DNA of 64,000 nucleotides from Hyperoodon ampullatus (GCA_949752795.1 OX457062.1:93857777-93921776); one strand, 5' to 3'; positions 13,130 to 26,095 are shown, counted from the first letter of the stretch. Numbers and translations: made by a program. The notes: generated by a model not told the origin, from the letters alone.

Positions 13130-13904
13130 CCACCTTGATTCTTAATGAAGGTTCTGGATCCAATTATTCAACCAGCTTTGAATCCACCTGTCTGTACATC
13201 AGGGCCATTTACAGATTTTCATCTTATTCCTAAAACACAGTCAAGACTTGGCTTAAAGCTCCCTGAAATTAAGACCCCCGTGTCTAAGATATTTAGACTC
13301 AGTAAGTTTTTGAAAAAAAACAGAAGGTGAGGCTGACCTGGCATGTTCTTTGTGAGCACTGCCGGCCCTGGTGAGCACCTCTGTTTTCCCAGAGCTCCAA
13401 AACTATCTGTTCCACTCACTCTTCCAAAATGTTGGAGGAAAATGGCCTAACACTTATTGCTTCATAATATTTTTTAATCTACCTTTTGCTTCTTTGTGAA
13501 AACATCTGCCTGTCTTCAGACTTCTGACACCTCTCATCCTCCCGGCAATTTCTCGGCACAGGGTCTCTAGAATCACGTTGATCATCTTCCACAGCTCCCC
13601 TAAGGATGACTTTATGGTTCCCTTTGTTTGTCCTCATCTCAGATTGATCCCTAGCTTTGGCCCATGGAGGTATAAATGCAGCCCTGCGGTCAGGAGCAGC
13701 CAGTCAAGCTCACTGATACTGTACTCATGTGCATTCATGCCTACCACCGAGAAATAAAAATTATGCCTGCTGATTGGAGGCAGGTTGTAGCATCACTTTC
13801 ATATCTTGAGGACTGCTCATTATGTGTGGTGATGCAAATGTGCCTGGATATGCGTACCAAAAACATTCAACATTCATTGGGTTCCTGCTTTAATAAGAAT
13901 AGTT

Positions 13905-14085
13905 AATGTTCACGTCACTTACTATGCTCAGGTACTAAGTGTTTCGTATGTTTGACTCGTTTAATCTCCACTTCAGCCCTATGTGGTGAGTGCTCTCATT
14001 ATCCCCACTTTACAGCAAACAGAAGCACACAGCTGGAAGCAGTACAGCTGGAATTGGAACCCGAGCAGCCTGGCCCCCGAGTTTG
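13905..14085 (+). repeat. MIR SINE (other orientation)
   Basis: CAGCCCTATGTGGTGAGTGC, TCATTATCCCCACTTTACAG, GAAGCACACAGCTGG: reverse half of the MIR core. Confidence 0.75.
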
Positions 14086-14149
14086 GGGTCTCAACGACTG
14101 TTGTCTTAGGCATGTTTGTTTACATCAGCAAGACCCCATCCCAAGATTT

Positions 14150-14440
14150 CCACTTCGTTTCCTTCAGTCCACCAGCACATCTCACATTCTTTACATCTGG
14201 GCACTCCTCATTATTCCCTGAACATTCCATGTACTTTCACACCACTGTGCTTCTGTTCATGCTATTGGCTCTGTCTGGAATCCCCTTTCTCCTCTTCCCC
14301 ACTCAGAAAACTCCTATTCATCCTTCAAAACCCAGTTCAATGTCATCTTTTCAGTGAAGCATGTCCCACTCCCATCCTGGATAGAATGATTTATTCCCTC
14401 CCTTCTGGTCCTGTAGTAAGCTGTTTGCACTACACAATAA
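14150..14440 (+). repeat. L2 LINE 3' fragment
   Basis: TTGGCTCTGTCTGGAATCCC, ACTCCTATTCATCCTTCAAA, ACCCAGTTCAATGTCATC are diagnostic L2 3' blocks. Confidence 0.7.
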
Positions 14441-15054
14441 CATAACTGGCTAGATCAGGCTTCATAAATAGTGCAAGATTCTGGAACAGGGGTGTAGGAG
14501 ACAGGCAGCTGACAAAAAAATAGCAAGAAAAAACTCTGCAGATTATTTGGGGCTTTCACTTATTCATTCATTCCATACATACTTATTTAATGCTAACTGT
14601 ATACCAGGCACTATTCCAGATACTGGGGATTGAGCAGTGAACAGAACACAGAAACCCCTGCCCTCATGGAGCTGACATTCTAGTGAAGGGAGACAGACAA
14701 TCAACAAAACAAATAAGTAAACATACTAGAAGGTAGTAAGGAGAAAAGAGGGGAAGGGGCGGAGAGCACAGGGGAAGGACAGGGATGTTTTGCCACAGGA
14801 TCCTGATCTCTGAGACTTACGCTCAGTTGCCCCTAGAAGGTGCCCACCAGAATGGCAAAGAGGGTGTTTCTTTAACTTCTCACGGAACTTGGCCAGGGTT
14901 TCAGAGAAAATGCGGGCCCCTCGGCTGCCTCACTCCTACCTCTAGCAGCGGTGATGGTGCGCCAAGACTATTCCATCCATTTGCGGAGGCAGGTGCAGAT
15001 TAGAAGGACCGGCCGACGGCACAGCTGGAACCGACCCACAACCGCAGGGATGAT

Positions 15055-15265
15055 AGCTAACGTTAACTACCCACACAGGTACGCTGCCCAACACTTTACG
15101 TGGATTATTCCTTTGAATCCTCCCAGGTTTATAAGGTGAGTGCTATTATTATCCCCCTTGTAGAGATGAGAAAACTGAGGCTTGGAGAGGTTAAGCATCC
15201 TGGCCAAGGGCCCATGGCGTCTAAATGATGAGACTGGGACTCAAACACGGGTCTGTCTGACTCCG
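15055..15265 (-). repeat. MIR SINE
   Basis: TTATTATCCCCCTTGTAGAG, ATGAGAAAACTGAGGCTTGG and GGTTAAGCATCCTGGCCAAG: MIR in reverse. Confidence 0.8.
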
Positions 15266-16399
15266 GGGCCACGAAACCCCACAAGTCATTAGTCTGGAGC
15301 TGCCAAGAGTCTTTTTCTCTGGGTCCCCAAAACATGCCCAAGAGCAGAGACAAAGTACACCAGGAGGGAGCAGAGGGGGACTCTCAAAGCCCAGCCCTGC
15401 TCCAAGGAGGGAGCCTGGATGGTCCTGGGGTGGCAGCGGGGCTCCTGGACTAGGCATTCAGTTCTGCAGCCAGGATGAGGGGCTTGGCTGAGGGGAGGGG
15501 CTGCCAAGCCAGGCCTGACCGGGTGCTTCCCTCCTGGGCTCCTACACGCCTCTCCTGCCTCCCCAGACTCGGCCCAGCGCTCCCGAAACCACGCCCCATC
15601 CTCCCCTGCTCTGGAAGAGGGTTTCTCCACGTCCCTCGCAGTACAGCCAAGTTACAGCACAGACATATCTACCCAAATGTAGGGCACACGACTCCTGACC
15701 ATTGTCTCATCTTTCCCCAAACCAGCAGCGACTGCACAACTTTTACCCTCTCTCTCCTCAGCTGCCTACTGAGCCCCGGCACTCGCTAAATTTCTGTGCC
15801 TCGGAACGCAGTGGGTCACTCACCCCTTCATTCTCCAGGCCCAGGCCCACTCCACACCCTCCAGCAGAGTCTTCCCTGCCCTGATCGGCCTGAAATTCAT
15901 GGCCGATTGCCTCACTAACCGTAACCCTGAGCCCTTCTGCCCCCCCTTGAGCTTCGATCACCCCTGTCCTGCCAAACCCCAACTGGCCAGCTTCTTCCTC
16001 CCGTCTCCTCACCAGCTTCTCAAGGATGTCAGAACAGTGTGGCTCTGCCACCACCCACCGCGACCTTCAGTGCTGCTCCGGGACCCTTGGGACCCCGGTC
16101 TGCTCCCTCCCCCTTCTTCCACAGGCCTTCCCAAACTCCTCCAGCCTCTCCCCTACCACCTACCCCCTTCACACTCCAAAAGCGAGTTTGCCTTTCCTTC
16201 CTTGAGACCATCAAGGCCGTGGCAAGGCCCCCATGCCCCCTCCCTGCATTTGGTCCACCCCTGCCTTCTGATTCTGGTTCCCACTGAGGGGAAGCCCCTC
16301 TTGCCTCTGGGGGCCCTTCCTGGGCTCTCTCTCTCCCTACCCCCTACCCGCTGTGTGCTGGAGCTGGCCCAGACCACCCACAGACTAGGCTGTGACACC

Positions 16400-17345
16400 T
16401 CTTCCCAACTCTGGATTCAGTGACATCATGTTGGTAGCTTCCATGGACCACAGCAAGAGTATTCACACCATGAGAATCAGCAAACGCTGCACATCAGGCT
16501 TCCCCCACAAGACCCCTTGTCCAGTACTGACCAGCTCACCACGGGACTTAAGCTCTCCCATGGTGACCAATCGTCCCAGTTTGCCTGGGACCATCCTGGG
16601 TTTTAGTCTCGAGTCCCAGGCATCTGGGCCATTTGGTCACCCGCCCCTCTTCACAGTAAACTCTGCTCAGGTCTCCCTCAGGTTGGAAAGGCTTCCCGGG
16701 AAGCTCCGCCCCTGCCCAGGGCTCCTCCTGGTCTCTCCTCCCCTCTCCTGCCAGGATACTGAGACCACCTGTTACAAGTCCTCCCCTGTCCTGTCCGACA
16801 CTCCTCCACTACTGCAATCACCTCCTTCCCGTGCCCCTCCCAGTCTTCTCCCTGCAAGGTCCCCAAGGACCCCTGAGTTGCCAAATCTCTAAGCATGATT
16901 TGCCCTTGCCTTACTTACTGTACCTTTCTGTAGCGTTCCACACTGTGGACCATTCCCCCACTTCTACCTGGGCTTCTGTGATACCTTTCTCTCCGGGCTG
17001 TCCTACCTCTGGCTCCTTCTTCTGGTCCCTTTCGTGGACTCAGGTCCTCAGTGTAGGCAGGCTCCACCACCCCATCATCAGCCTTCCTCTCTTCTCACAC
17101 TAAACATTCTTTCAAGGGGAGCTCATCCAAACCCGTGTGCCCCCTATTTGCCCCAGTTCCAAAATCTGCATCCCCAGCCCTTGCCTCTCTCCTGGGCTCT
17201 GGGTGTGTATATTCAGCTGCTTGCTGGACATCTCCATGTGGATGTCTCTCAGTCACTTCAAATCAGCTAGTCTAAAAGGGAACTGAATCCATCACCTTCT
17301 ACTGCAATCTAGTCCTCCCCTGTACACCCTGTCTAGTGAATGACT
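16400..17345 (+). repeat. L2 LINE fragments
   Basis: TTCCACACTGTGGACCATTC, GGCTGTCCTACCTCTGGCTC, GCTTGCTGGACATCTCCATG, TGGATGTCTCTCAG are L2 ORF2/3' blocks. Several Pro/Ser-rich frames here (from about 15,900) are non-coding. Confidence 0.7.
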
Positions 17346-17369
17346 CCCAGCCGCCCCAAATGAAGACGC

Positions 17370-18360
17370 TGAGATGACAAATGCTGGTGAGGATGTGGAG
17401 AAAAGGGAACCTTGTGCACTGCTGGTGGAATTGTAAATTGGTGCAGCCACTATGGAAAACAGTATGGAGGTTCCTCAAAAAATTAAATATAGAACTACCA
17501 TATGATCCAGCAATTTCACTTCTGGGAATACATCCAAGGGAAATGAAAACACTATGTCAAAGAGATATCTGCACCCCCATGTCCATAACAGCGTTATTTA
17601 CAATCACCAAGACATGGAAACAACCTAAGTGTCCATCGATGGATAAATGGATAAAGAAGATGCGGCATATATAATGTATAACTGAATCACTTTGCTGTAC
17701 ACCTGAAACTAACACAACATTGTAAATCAACTACAGTTCAAAAAAAAAAAAAGATGTGGCATATATAAATAATAGAACATTATTCAACCATTAAAAGAAA
17801 AATAAAAAACAGGGGAATCCGGCCATTTGTGACAACATCGATGGACCCTGAGGGCATTTTACTAAGTGACATAAGTCAAACAGAGAAAAGCAAAAACTAT
17901 ATGATTTCACTTATATGTGGAATCTAAAAAACAAGCAAACAAATCAAAATTATAGAAAAGGAGATCAGACTTGTGGTTACCAGAGGTGGGGAAGAGGGAG
18001 GGGGTATTGGAAGAAAATGGTCAAAAGGTACAAACTTCCAGTTATAAGATAAATAAGTACTGGGAATGTAACGTACAGCATGCTGACTATAGCTAACACT
18101 ACTGTATGATATATAGGTAAGTTGTCAAGAGACTAAATCCTACGAGTTCTGGATTTAAGGAAAGAAAAAAAAATCTTTTTCTTTGTTTACTTTCTCTTTT
18201 TATTGTACCTTTATGAGATTATGGCTGCTAACTAAACTTACTGCCGTAATCATCTCATAATATATGTAAGCTAAACCATTATGCTGCACCCCCTAAACTA
18301 ATACAGTGATGTATGTCAATTATATCTCAATAAAACTGGAAAAAACAGAAAAACAAAAAA
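17370..18360 (+). mobile_element. LINE-1 fragment with ORF2 C-terminal remnant
   Basis: Contains a 97-codon open piece (17,381-17,674) matching the C-terminus of L1 ORF2p: [44 protein letters not shown]. It is followed by 3' UTR sequence to an A-rich end near 18,358. A tiny younger L1 tail is inserted at 17,674-17,750. 5'-truncated and not autonomous. Confidence 0.92.
17674..17750 (+). mobile_element. 77-bp L1 3'-end insertion nested in older L1
   Basis: ATGTATAACTGAATCACTTTG ... (A)n of the younger cetartiodactyl L1 3' terminus, flanked by AAGATG(C/T)GGCATATATA at 17,657-17,673 and 17,751-17,767. Extremely 5'-truncated. Confidence 0.85.
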
Positions 18361-18734
18361 ACTCTGTCCTATTAGAGTAACTCCTATTAAGAATTCTGTT
18401 AGCCAATAAGCCTTACAGTTACATTTAGAGGGCATGAAGCACCAGAATGCTTTTCTTAAATTAAATCACGTTTAGTTAGTTTCAACTTGTATCTCGTCTG
18501 TGTTTTGGAAAACATGCTATCAACGAATTAATGCTAGTGAGTCAAGGGTGTATCAACTTACGGTCTTCAAGATTCGTGCCACAGCTGAGTCTTCTGGTCA
18601 GCAGAACCAGCATGCTGCAGCTAGAAGGGATTCCTTTCTCATTTTAGGGAACGTCAGTGTGAGGTCTTTATATGATAAAGATATTTTTATTGATTGGGGA
18701 ACTGTGATATCGTGATTTATAATAAGAAATATAT

Positions 18735-19520
18735 ATGTCTCTATTTCTGGCACAGAGTTCCTAAAACCCCTGGAATTTCCTAAGTGGTGAGAGTGAAAAA
18801 GTATCTTTTGTTATGTTAATGAGGTGATGTTTGGACCCCACCTGAGGATGGGGGCTGGTTGCCAGGAGATCTGACCAGTAATGAGGAGAGGGACTGGAGG
18901 TTGAATCAACTGCCAATGGCCAAGGATTTAATCAATCATGACTATGTAATGTAACCTCCATAAAAAGCCAAAAGGACAGGATTCGGAGAGCTGCCAGGTT
19001 GGTGGACACGCGGAGACTTGGGGAGAGTGGCACCTCTGGAGAGGGCATGGAAGCCCCTAGCCCTTTCCCGGTACCTAGTCCTCTGCATCTCTTCCATCTG
19101 GCTGTTCCTGAGTTACATCCTTTAATGGGTAATCTGGTAAGAAAAATGTTTCCTCAGTTCTGTGAGCTGCTCGAGCAAATTAATCAACCCCGAGGAGGAG
19201 GTGGTGGGGAAACTCTGATTTATAGCCCGTCAGTCATCCTCGTTAGAGGGGGTCGTGGGAACCTCCACCCTTAGCCAGTGGGTCGGAAGCACAGGTGGCA
19301 GCCTGGGTTTGCCGTTGGCATCTGAAGTGGAAGACGGTCTTGTGGGACTGAGCCCTTCACCTGGGGAATCTGATTCTGTCTCCCGGTAGATGGTGTCAGG
19401 ATTGAGCTGAATTCTTGAACACCCTTTTGGTGTCTGAGAATTGCTTGGTGCTGTGAGGGAAAACCCCTCCTGCACACATTGGAAATTACTCTCAGAACAC
19501 CAAAAGAGGAACTGTAAAAC
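18735..19520 (+). mobile_element. Ancient solitary LTR-like element
   Basis: A block I recognise as a dispersed mammalian retroviral-type LTR (landmarks GGACCCCACCTGAGGATGGG, GGCCAAGGATTTAATCAATC, CTTCCATCTGGCTGTTCCTG, GACACCC/TTTTGGTGTCTGAG). No internal gag/pol sequence adjoins it, so it is a solo LTR. Subfamily not assigned and boundaries approximate. Confidence 0.6.
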
Positions 19521-19689
19521 AGGTAATAATTTGACTTTTGATGAGACTTTATCCATGCACTTTAACAAAATAAAGTTTTGTAAACTTTTGGTTAAAAAAA
19601 AAATCGAAGAGTCATCTAAACACCTGCCTTCACCCACCGTCCCTCCGCCTCATTCAATCAACCCCTAGGTGTCCTGCAGATTCTGCCTG

Positions 19690-20640
19690 CTCCGTGTCTC
19701 TCGAGCCCGTGCCCGCCTCTGCGCCCCAATGCCCCCGCCTTAGCCAGCCCCCAGCCCTTCTCGCAGGATCCCTGCCCCGCTCAGGAGCTGCTCTCTGTCC
19801 CTCCAGTCTGGATCAAGTCCCACCCATCCTCCACACTGAGGCTAGAGTGATTATTTCTAAAAACAAACCTGATCAAGCTATTCCTCTGTTTAAAATTTCT
19901 CAGTGGCTCTCTGTTGCTTTCAGGATAAAGTTAAAACTTTTCAGTGTACACACCTAAGACCCTCCATAATCTGGTTCAGCAAGCACACCCCAAGGTCACT
20001 GCCCCGTCCCTTGGTATAACATCCCTGGGACGAGGCAGCAAGATGCTGAAGGAGGTGGCACTCCTGAATCAGACACCTGAGGTTCACATCTCTGGTCCCT
20101 CCACCAGGACAGGTGGGATACAGGCTCCGCCACCTCAGCCATTAAAGGAGATGCCAATGGCACCTGCATGTGGGGTTTGTTAGAAGGACTAAACTAGATA
20201 ATCCAGGGAAAGCCCTTAGACGCTGCCCGACTCTCAGTGAGCCTCAATACAGTATCATCGTTCTAACTATCATCAGCACCCGGCCTGCCTCTCGGCCACC
20301 TCTCCCTCCAGGAGCCCAGCCATCACTCGCTGCTCGCTCTGCCTGGGATGCCCTCTGCCAGGCTAACTCCTCCTTGTCCTTTGAAATGCAGCTCAAGCTG
20401 TTTTGCAGGCACTGCTCCTCCTCCAGGAAGCCTTTCCTGCTGCCCACATCTGATTTCAGTGTCCTCTCAATGTCCCCACGGTCCCCTGCCTTGACCATCA
20501 TGCTGCACTGTACCAGCTGTTCACGTCTCCATCTCTACTACAGAATGCCAAACTCAGGAATTTGTCCCCTGTGTGCTGATCACAGGGCCTGGCATAGAGC
20601 TGGTGCCTCGTTGAATGAATGAATGAATGAATGAAGCAGC
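19690..20640 (+). repeat. L2 LINE 3' end with (GAAT)n tail
   Basis: GCTAGAGTGATTATTTCTAA, TTTCAGGATAAAGTTAAAAC, ATCACAGGGCCTGGCATAGA and the terminal TGAATGAATGAATGAATGAA (20,612-20,634). The latter is the normal L2 3' end. A MIR-like patch at about 20,060-20,280 interrupts it. Confidence 0.78.
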
Positions 20641-21664
20641 AAAGCCAGGGCTCATCCCCTAGGTCTCCAGGCCACTTCCCTTTCCACTCCTTTCCAGAGA
20701 ACATCTCAAAGCATTTAAATCCCCAAAAGAAATGCACCAAGCAGACTCTGTCCTGGGTCTCCGGTCGAGGAATGAGTCTTGGGAATCCACTTGGGAGGGA
20801 CTAAGGGCCACAGGGAGGCCAAGGTTGGTGCCAGAAGACAGAAGATGCTTATTACGAAGCCAGTGAAATGAAACTCAGGTTGGGGTGCAGGGAAGCAGAC
20901 CACATTAGAGAAAGAAAAACGAGCGCAAAGCAAGCAAACTATTTCAGCACTCAGCGGAGACTCAGAGGGGAAGGACAGACTAAATCAAACCTCTGACGGG
21001 CAATCAATGGATATTCAATTAACAGTTATGATATTACTAATTTACACAAAATGTCTAAGCAATACCCATTCCCCCCACTGCCGAGACCTTGGATTCAGGG
21101 CCTCCCAGCTGTTTGGACTTTCCCTGCTAACACTGCAGGGCCACCAGGCCCCGGTGCCCACACCTGTGGCAGACCCCATGGCAGTGGGTCAGCCAGATCA
21201 AAAGACGCTGGGGTGAAGGGTGGGCCTCCGAGAACACTCAGAGTTTGGCCTCAGGGCTGGGGAAAGGATGCTGGGGAAAGCGGCAGGGCCAGGCCACTTC
21301 TGGAACTGGGAGCAACCGAGGATTCAAAGAGGCCCAAATCAGAATCAGGCAAAACCATCTCGGCATCGACAGCCCAGGAGTCCGAGCAGCCACAGGCCCC
21401 AGCTTGGCCTTTGGATGTCTGGCTCCCCGCAGTCCATGGTGCTTGGAAGGTAAAATACTGGCTGGGTGCACTGAAGTCTTTCCTCCTGCTCAGAGCATCC
21501 GGAGACGGGGCAGGAGGAGGGTCTCCATTTGGGGGTCAAAGAGAGGAAGGGGGATGGTAGCCACTCCACAGGGACACCCCGAGGTCACTGACCCAACCCT
21601 CGGCATGGCAGCCGTGGGCCAGAACCTTGAGGCAGCAGGATGCTAGAGGAGCCAGGCAGAGCTC

Positions 21665-21790
21665 AGGTCTAACCATGACCTTGGGCAGGCCCCTCAACGG
21701 CTCTGAGCCTCAGTTTCCTGCTCCAGTAAAATGGGATAACACTGGTGCCCACCTCAAGGCTGGCTGAGAACTGGAGAACACGTGTGCGGA
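21665..21790 (+). repeat. MIR SINE
   Basis: GACCTTGGGCAGGCCCCTCA, CTGAGCCTCAGTTTCCTGCT, AAAATGGGATAAC: MIR core. Confidence 0.85.
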
Positions 21791-22109
21791 GTGCTGAGTC
21801 CACGGTGCTGGCAACTCTTGGTCTCTAAGCACTCATTTGGGCGGCGCTGCAGAGCTGGTGTCCATGGTGGCGGCAGGGAGGGCAAAGGGTGGGGGAAGGG
21901 GAGGCAATGCCGCTCCTCGTCCATCACTGCTGATGGACGAAATCTGGAAGATGTTGCAGGTACTACCTAGACACGCAAATCCCAAACCCCCTCACATTTT
22001 CTGAGCCCTGCGAAAGCCCAGCTTTAAGCAAAGCCATTTCTTGAGGAAAGCATGAGCGCTGTCTCCAAATATCTGAAAGGCTGTCACATCCCTTCGGCTT
22101 ACACAGCCC

Positions 22110-22235
22110 TGCTTTCCCTCTTGATCCTATGAAGTGAGCCCAGTGGGTCTCATCATCCCCATTTTATAGATGAGGAAACTAAGTCACAAAAAGGCTAAAT
22201 GACTTGCTCAAAGTCACACAGTAGCAGGTCTTATC
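22110..22235 (-). repeat. MIR SINE
   Basis: CATCATCCCCATTTTATAGA, TGAGGAAACTAAGTCACAAA, GACTTGCTCAAAGTCACACA: MIR core in reverse. Confidence 0.85.
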
Positions 22236-23174
22236 TTTCTTAAATTATATTTTGTCCAGCCTGTGATGCTCCTGAGACACAGCAGGCCCGATGAATTACA
22301 GGGACAGCGGTGCTGTCTATCGTAGGGGAGAGGGGTGGTCTGAGTCCCCTCCACTCCCCAGGGCCTGCTGTCTCTCTTTCTAAGTCCCAGGCATCACGGA
22401 GCCTATGATATGTCCCTCCGTTTTTCTTAGAACCTTCTTAGGTCTCTGCCCTGCCTGGCAGAGCCCATCCTGCTCTATAACTCAGGTGTCAGAAACGGAG
22501 GCACGCATTGGATGGCAGGCATGGGACCTTGCAGGAAGCGGCTTTCCAAATTACAGATTTTAAGCAGAGAAAACTGAAATAGACATTTGAGAGTTATTCC
22601 CCCAGCCGACAGCTACCTCCCCAGCCTGGAGATGCTGCGATCGTTGGCAAATGTGCCTTCAACAAATCTTAACATGCAGATTAATGACTTCTCGAACTGG
22701 ACCAGGAAAACGACCAGGTGTGGAGAGCTGCCCCCCAAAATAAGCCCTCCCATCCCCCAGCCCAGTAAGGAACCTGCAATGGCTTAGCCCCCCTGTCACT
22801 CGTCTCCATGAAATATCCTTCCCGGCATCCTCTCCCCACAGGCCATTGACCAATTCATTTGCTCACCATTATTTTTAAAACTCAAATTTTATTAGCAGTG
22901 GAGCATGAGTAATAAATAATAATATGCTGTTTGCACTTGAGTTAGCCCAGAGACCACAGGGCTATTTGTCAAAGCCAGACTTCCTCCCCACCCGCACTTT
23001 GTGTTCGGGACACAGGCCTTCCAAGGTCACGGACTCTCAGGGGCCAAGCAAGGATAGGGGTGTGCTCTGAGGACTCACACTTTGGGGTTCCCTGACTCCT
23101 AAGCAGGGCATTGAGCTGCCTGGCAGGAACAGCAGATACAGTGGGGCTGTAATGCTAGAAAAAAAACTGGGTCC

Positions 23175-23335
23175 TAGCCCTGCAGCTTACCAGCTGTGTG
23201 ACCTGGGGCATGTCGACTTAACCACTCTGAACTTCCGTTTCCTCATCTGTAAAATGGGCCAATATCACCCACCTCTCAGGGCTGCTGGGGGGATTAAGTG
23301 AGAAACTGGATGTGAAAGCACCTAAAAGCAATTTG
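23175..23335 (+). repeat. MIR SINE
   Basis: CCAGCTGTGTGACCTGGGGC, CTCATCTGTAAAATGGGCCA, GCTGCTGGGGGGATTAAGTG: MIR. Confidence 0.85.
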
Positions 23336-24363
23336 CACACAGTGGGGACAGTAGCTGGGCGGGGGGAGACTTCTCTCCACCAGGAGTCTAGGCCACTGAA
23401 ACCACCTGCATCCAGTTCCATGGAAGGATAAAGGATGGGCAGCACCTTTCCCGGTTGCCCCCAACTCCCCACAGGGGGCTGACACATTTGAATTTCCAGG
23501 CACATTTGTGGGACACTCTGATGCAGCATCTGTGTGCAGATGTCAGGAACTCAGCACTGAGCAAAACAGATGTGGCCACTGGTGCCCACACTGGGCTCTA
23601 GACTCCTGCCTCTACAGCTGTTTGGGGGTTCAGACTCAGCTGGGGGGCGTCATGGCTAAGGGCATTCCTTCCAGGGCAGGTGGACACAGCAGCTGGGCTC
23701 CCAAACTGAAGCGCTGGAACCTCTCACCCCTCACTTTGGTGCCCAACGGCCTCACTTCTTTCAATAAACATTCAGCAAGATCCTCTGTGTTAGAGGCTGT
23801 GGCACAAAAGTGGATGTGACGGCCCAATCCAATCCCTGGCTTCTCAGAGCTTGGTGCCCAGCGGCGGAGACTGGACAATGAACAGCCCGTTACAGTGCAG
23901 TCTGGGGAGTGCTCCGAAGGGAAGGAGCGCAGGAGCCGGCGGAGCTGCAAGAGGGGCCCCCTTAGGCTGCAGGAAGCAGCAGGAAAGGGCTTCCTGGAAG
24001 AGGAATAGAGAAGCAAAAGTAGGAGAGGAGGTGGAGGAAGGGGTTCCAAGCAGGTGAACAGCATGTGCAAAGGTCCTGAGGCAGAGAGTCAACTCTACAC
24101 TGGGGAACTAGAGCCAGCACTGCAGACTGGTACTTGCTACATGGATGGAATCCCTAAGGGAGGTCCAGAGGAATGGTCCTCATAGTCCCTGCCTTCAGCC
24201 AGCCTCCAGGCAAATAGGGGTGACAGGACCAACGTACTAGCGATAGACTTAAGATAAAAACAATCATAAACAACCAGAACTTGCTACTGTGTTTACTCTA
24301 TTCACAGTGTTTATGTACCTCCTTGCTGAGGGCTGGGATGTAAGCATCAAGAGCTGAAGGGGT

Positions 24364-24724
24364 GGGCTTCCCTGGTGGCGCAGTGGTTAAGAATCCACCT
24401 GCCAATGCAGGGGACATGGGTTCGAGCCCTGGTCCGGGAAGATCCTATATACCATGGAGCAACTAAGCCCATGCACCACAACTACTGAGCCTGTGCTCTA
24501 GAGCCCACGAGCCACAACTACTGAGCCCGCGTGTCACAACTACTGAAGCCTGCATGCCTAGAGCCCGTGCTCCACAACAAGAGAAGCCACTGCAATGAGA
24601 AGCCCGCGCACCACAACGAAGAGTAGCCCCGGCTCACCGCAACTAGAGAAAGACCGCACGCAGCCATGAAGACCAAAAAAAAAAACAGTATGTGAATTAT
24701 ATCCCAATGAAGGTGTTAAAAAAA
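24364..24724 (+). mobile_element. Older CHR SINE fused to an L1 3' end (chimeric insertion)
   Basis: Long-form CHR SINE (with the internal ACAACTACTGAGCC repeats) to an A-run at about 24,675-24,685. It is followed by about 30 bp matching a LINE-1 3' terminus (TGTGAATTATATCCCAATGA and AGGTGTT), then a second A-tail. The 15-bp target duplication AAGAGCTGAAGGGGT (24,349-24,363 and 24,725-24,739) encloses both parts, so they arrived as one unit. Confidence 0.88.
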
Positions 24725-25569
24725 AAGAGCTGAAGGGGTTTATCAGGGCAGCCCTCCCAGAGGAGGTGAGTGGCTCTGCTGGCACAGAAGCTGTCTGCCC
24801 TCCAGCACCCTGAATGATGCTACAGGGCCCTCATTCTCCCATGTGATTGGAAACCTTGCACAACAATAAGGCTTTATCTGCTTTGCCAGTTGCATTTAAA
24901 CGGCATCTCTCTCCCACTAGACAAGGCCACAGGGCAGGGCTGCTTAGTCTGAGTTCCGCTGACTTGCTTAGCCAAAGAATAAAGGCAACGAAAGTGCCCG
25001 ACTTCCCATCTTCCTCCCAGCCCCCAGCCCACCCCGGGAAGAGGCAAGTGTGCCCCCGGCCCCTCCTGGCAGCAAGGCCTCTGTGAAGGTGCAAATCCCC
25101 TGGCACAGCCTCTGGGGGTCGGTGAAGGAATTCGCATTATGCAGAACAGCTCCCTCTTGCCCTGGCTGCTGGGAGGAGAAATACTGCCATTGTCCCACTT
25201 ACCTGGCAGGGATGTGCCCTGGAAGGTTTAAATTGAGCAAGGCATCATCTGCTCTGGACCCCCCACATAGTCCCCTCCCCTCCCCACCCCGCCTGCACCA
25301 TCTAGAGGCTCTCCAGACAAATGCGTTCCTCTGGTTCCTGCTTCCCACTTACTCCCATTCTGGAGGCATCTCCAGATTGGGACCAGCTCGGGAACAGCGC
25401 TGTTCTGCATCTTCCACCACAAGCTGCGGGCCAGCGGGGCCCTGGTACCTTCAAGTTAAAAGACAACACAGACCCAGGAACCACCCCCACCCCCCACCCA
25501 ACGCCCAGTTAGCCGAGGAAGGGGTCAGGGCAACATCTATGTCCTTCATGCTCTACCGAGAGGGTCGCT

Positions 25570-25745
25570 CTGGAGTCAGACCTGGCCTGTGCCCACCTCT
25601 GCCCCAGGCTGGCTGACTTTGGACGACTTATATAACCTCTCTGGGTCTCAGTTTCCCACTTGTAAAATGGGGGCTGTGGAAGGATTAAATGAGAAAATGC
25701 ATGTGAAGTGATTAGCACACTGCCTGAAATATTCCACAGAAACCT
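25570..25745 (+). repeat. MIR SINE
   Basis: CTGGGTCTCAGTTTCCCACT, TGTAAAATGGGGGCTGTGGA, GAAGTGATTAGCACACTGCC: MIR. Confidence 0.85.
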
Positions 25746-25844
25746 GCTACGATTTCTACTAATGTAATTCCAGGTCTCCTCGTGGACATTCCGTCAAGTG
25801 TCTGGCCGTTAAAACCTGGCCATTCTAAGCATTACAAGCACTTT

Positions 25845-26095
25845 TTTAAGAAAAAGTTTTTAAATTGAAGTAAAATGTACATACAGAAAAGTGCACATAA
25901 GTGTAGAGCTCAGTGAATTTCCCACAGAAACAGCTCTCAGATAAAGAAAGAGCATTATGAACATTCTAGAACCCTCTCCATCCCCCTTGTCCTCTTCCAA
26001 AGGTAACTGCTATCCTGACTTCTATTACCATAGATTGCTCTGCCTGTTCTTGAATCTTATGTAAAGTCGTACAATACGTACTGAAAGCACCTGAC
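25845..26095 (-). mobile_element. Old LINE-1 3' UTR fragment
   Basis: TTGAAGTAAAATGTACATACAG, AAGTGCACATAAGTGTAGAG, AAAGGTAACTGCTATCCTGA, ATAGATTGCTCTGCCTGTTC: a widely repeated mammalian L1M-type 3' block, reverse oriented. Confidence 0.65.

Larger units (their letters stand above)
20641..24348. other. Non-coding block with MIRs
   Basis: MIR copies at 21.67, 22.11 and 23.18 kb. A GC-rich frame at 21,051-21,560 has no family resemblance. Nothing else recognised. Confidence 0.5.

Noticed and set aside
18735..19520. Possible intact endogenous retrovirus
   Set aside because: Only LTR-like sequence is present, with no gag, pol or env remnants on either side.
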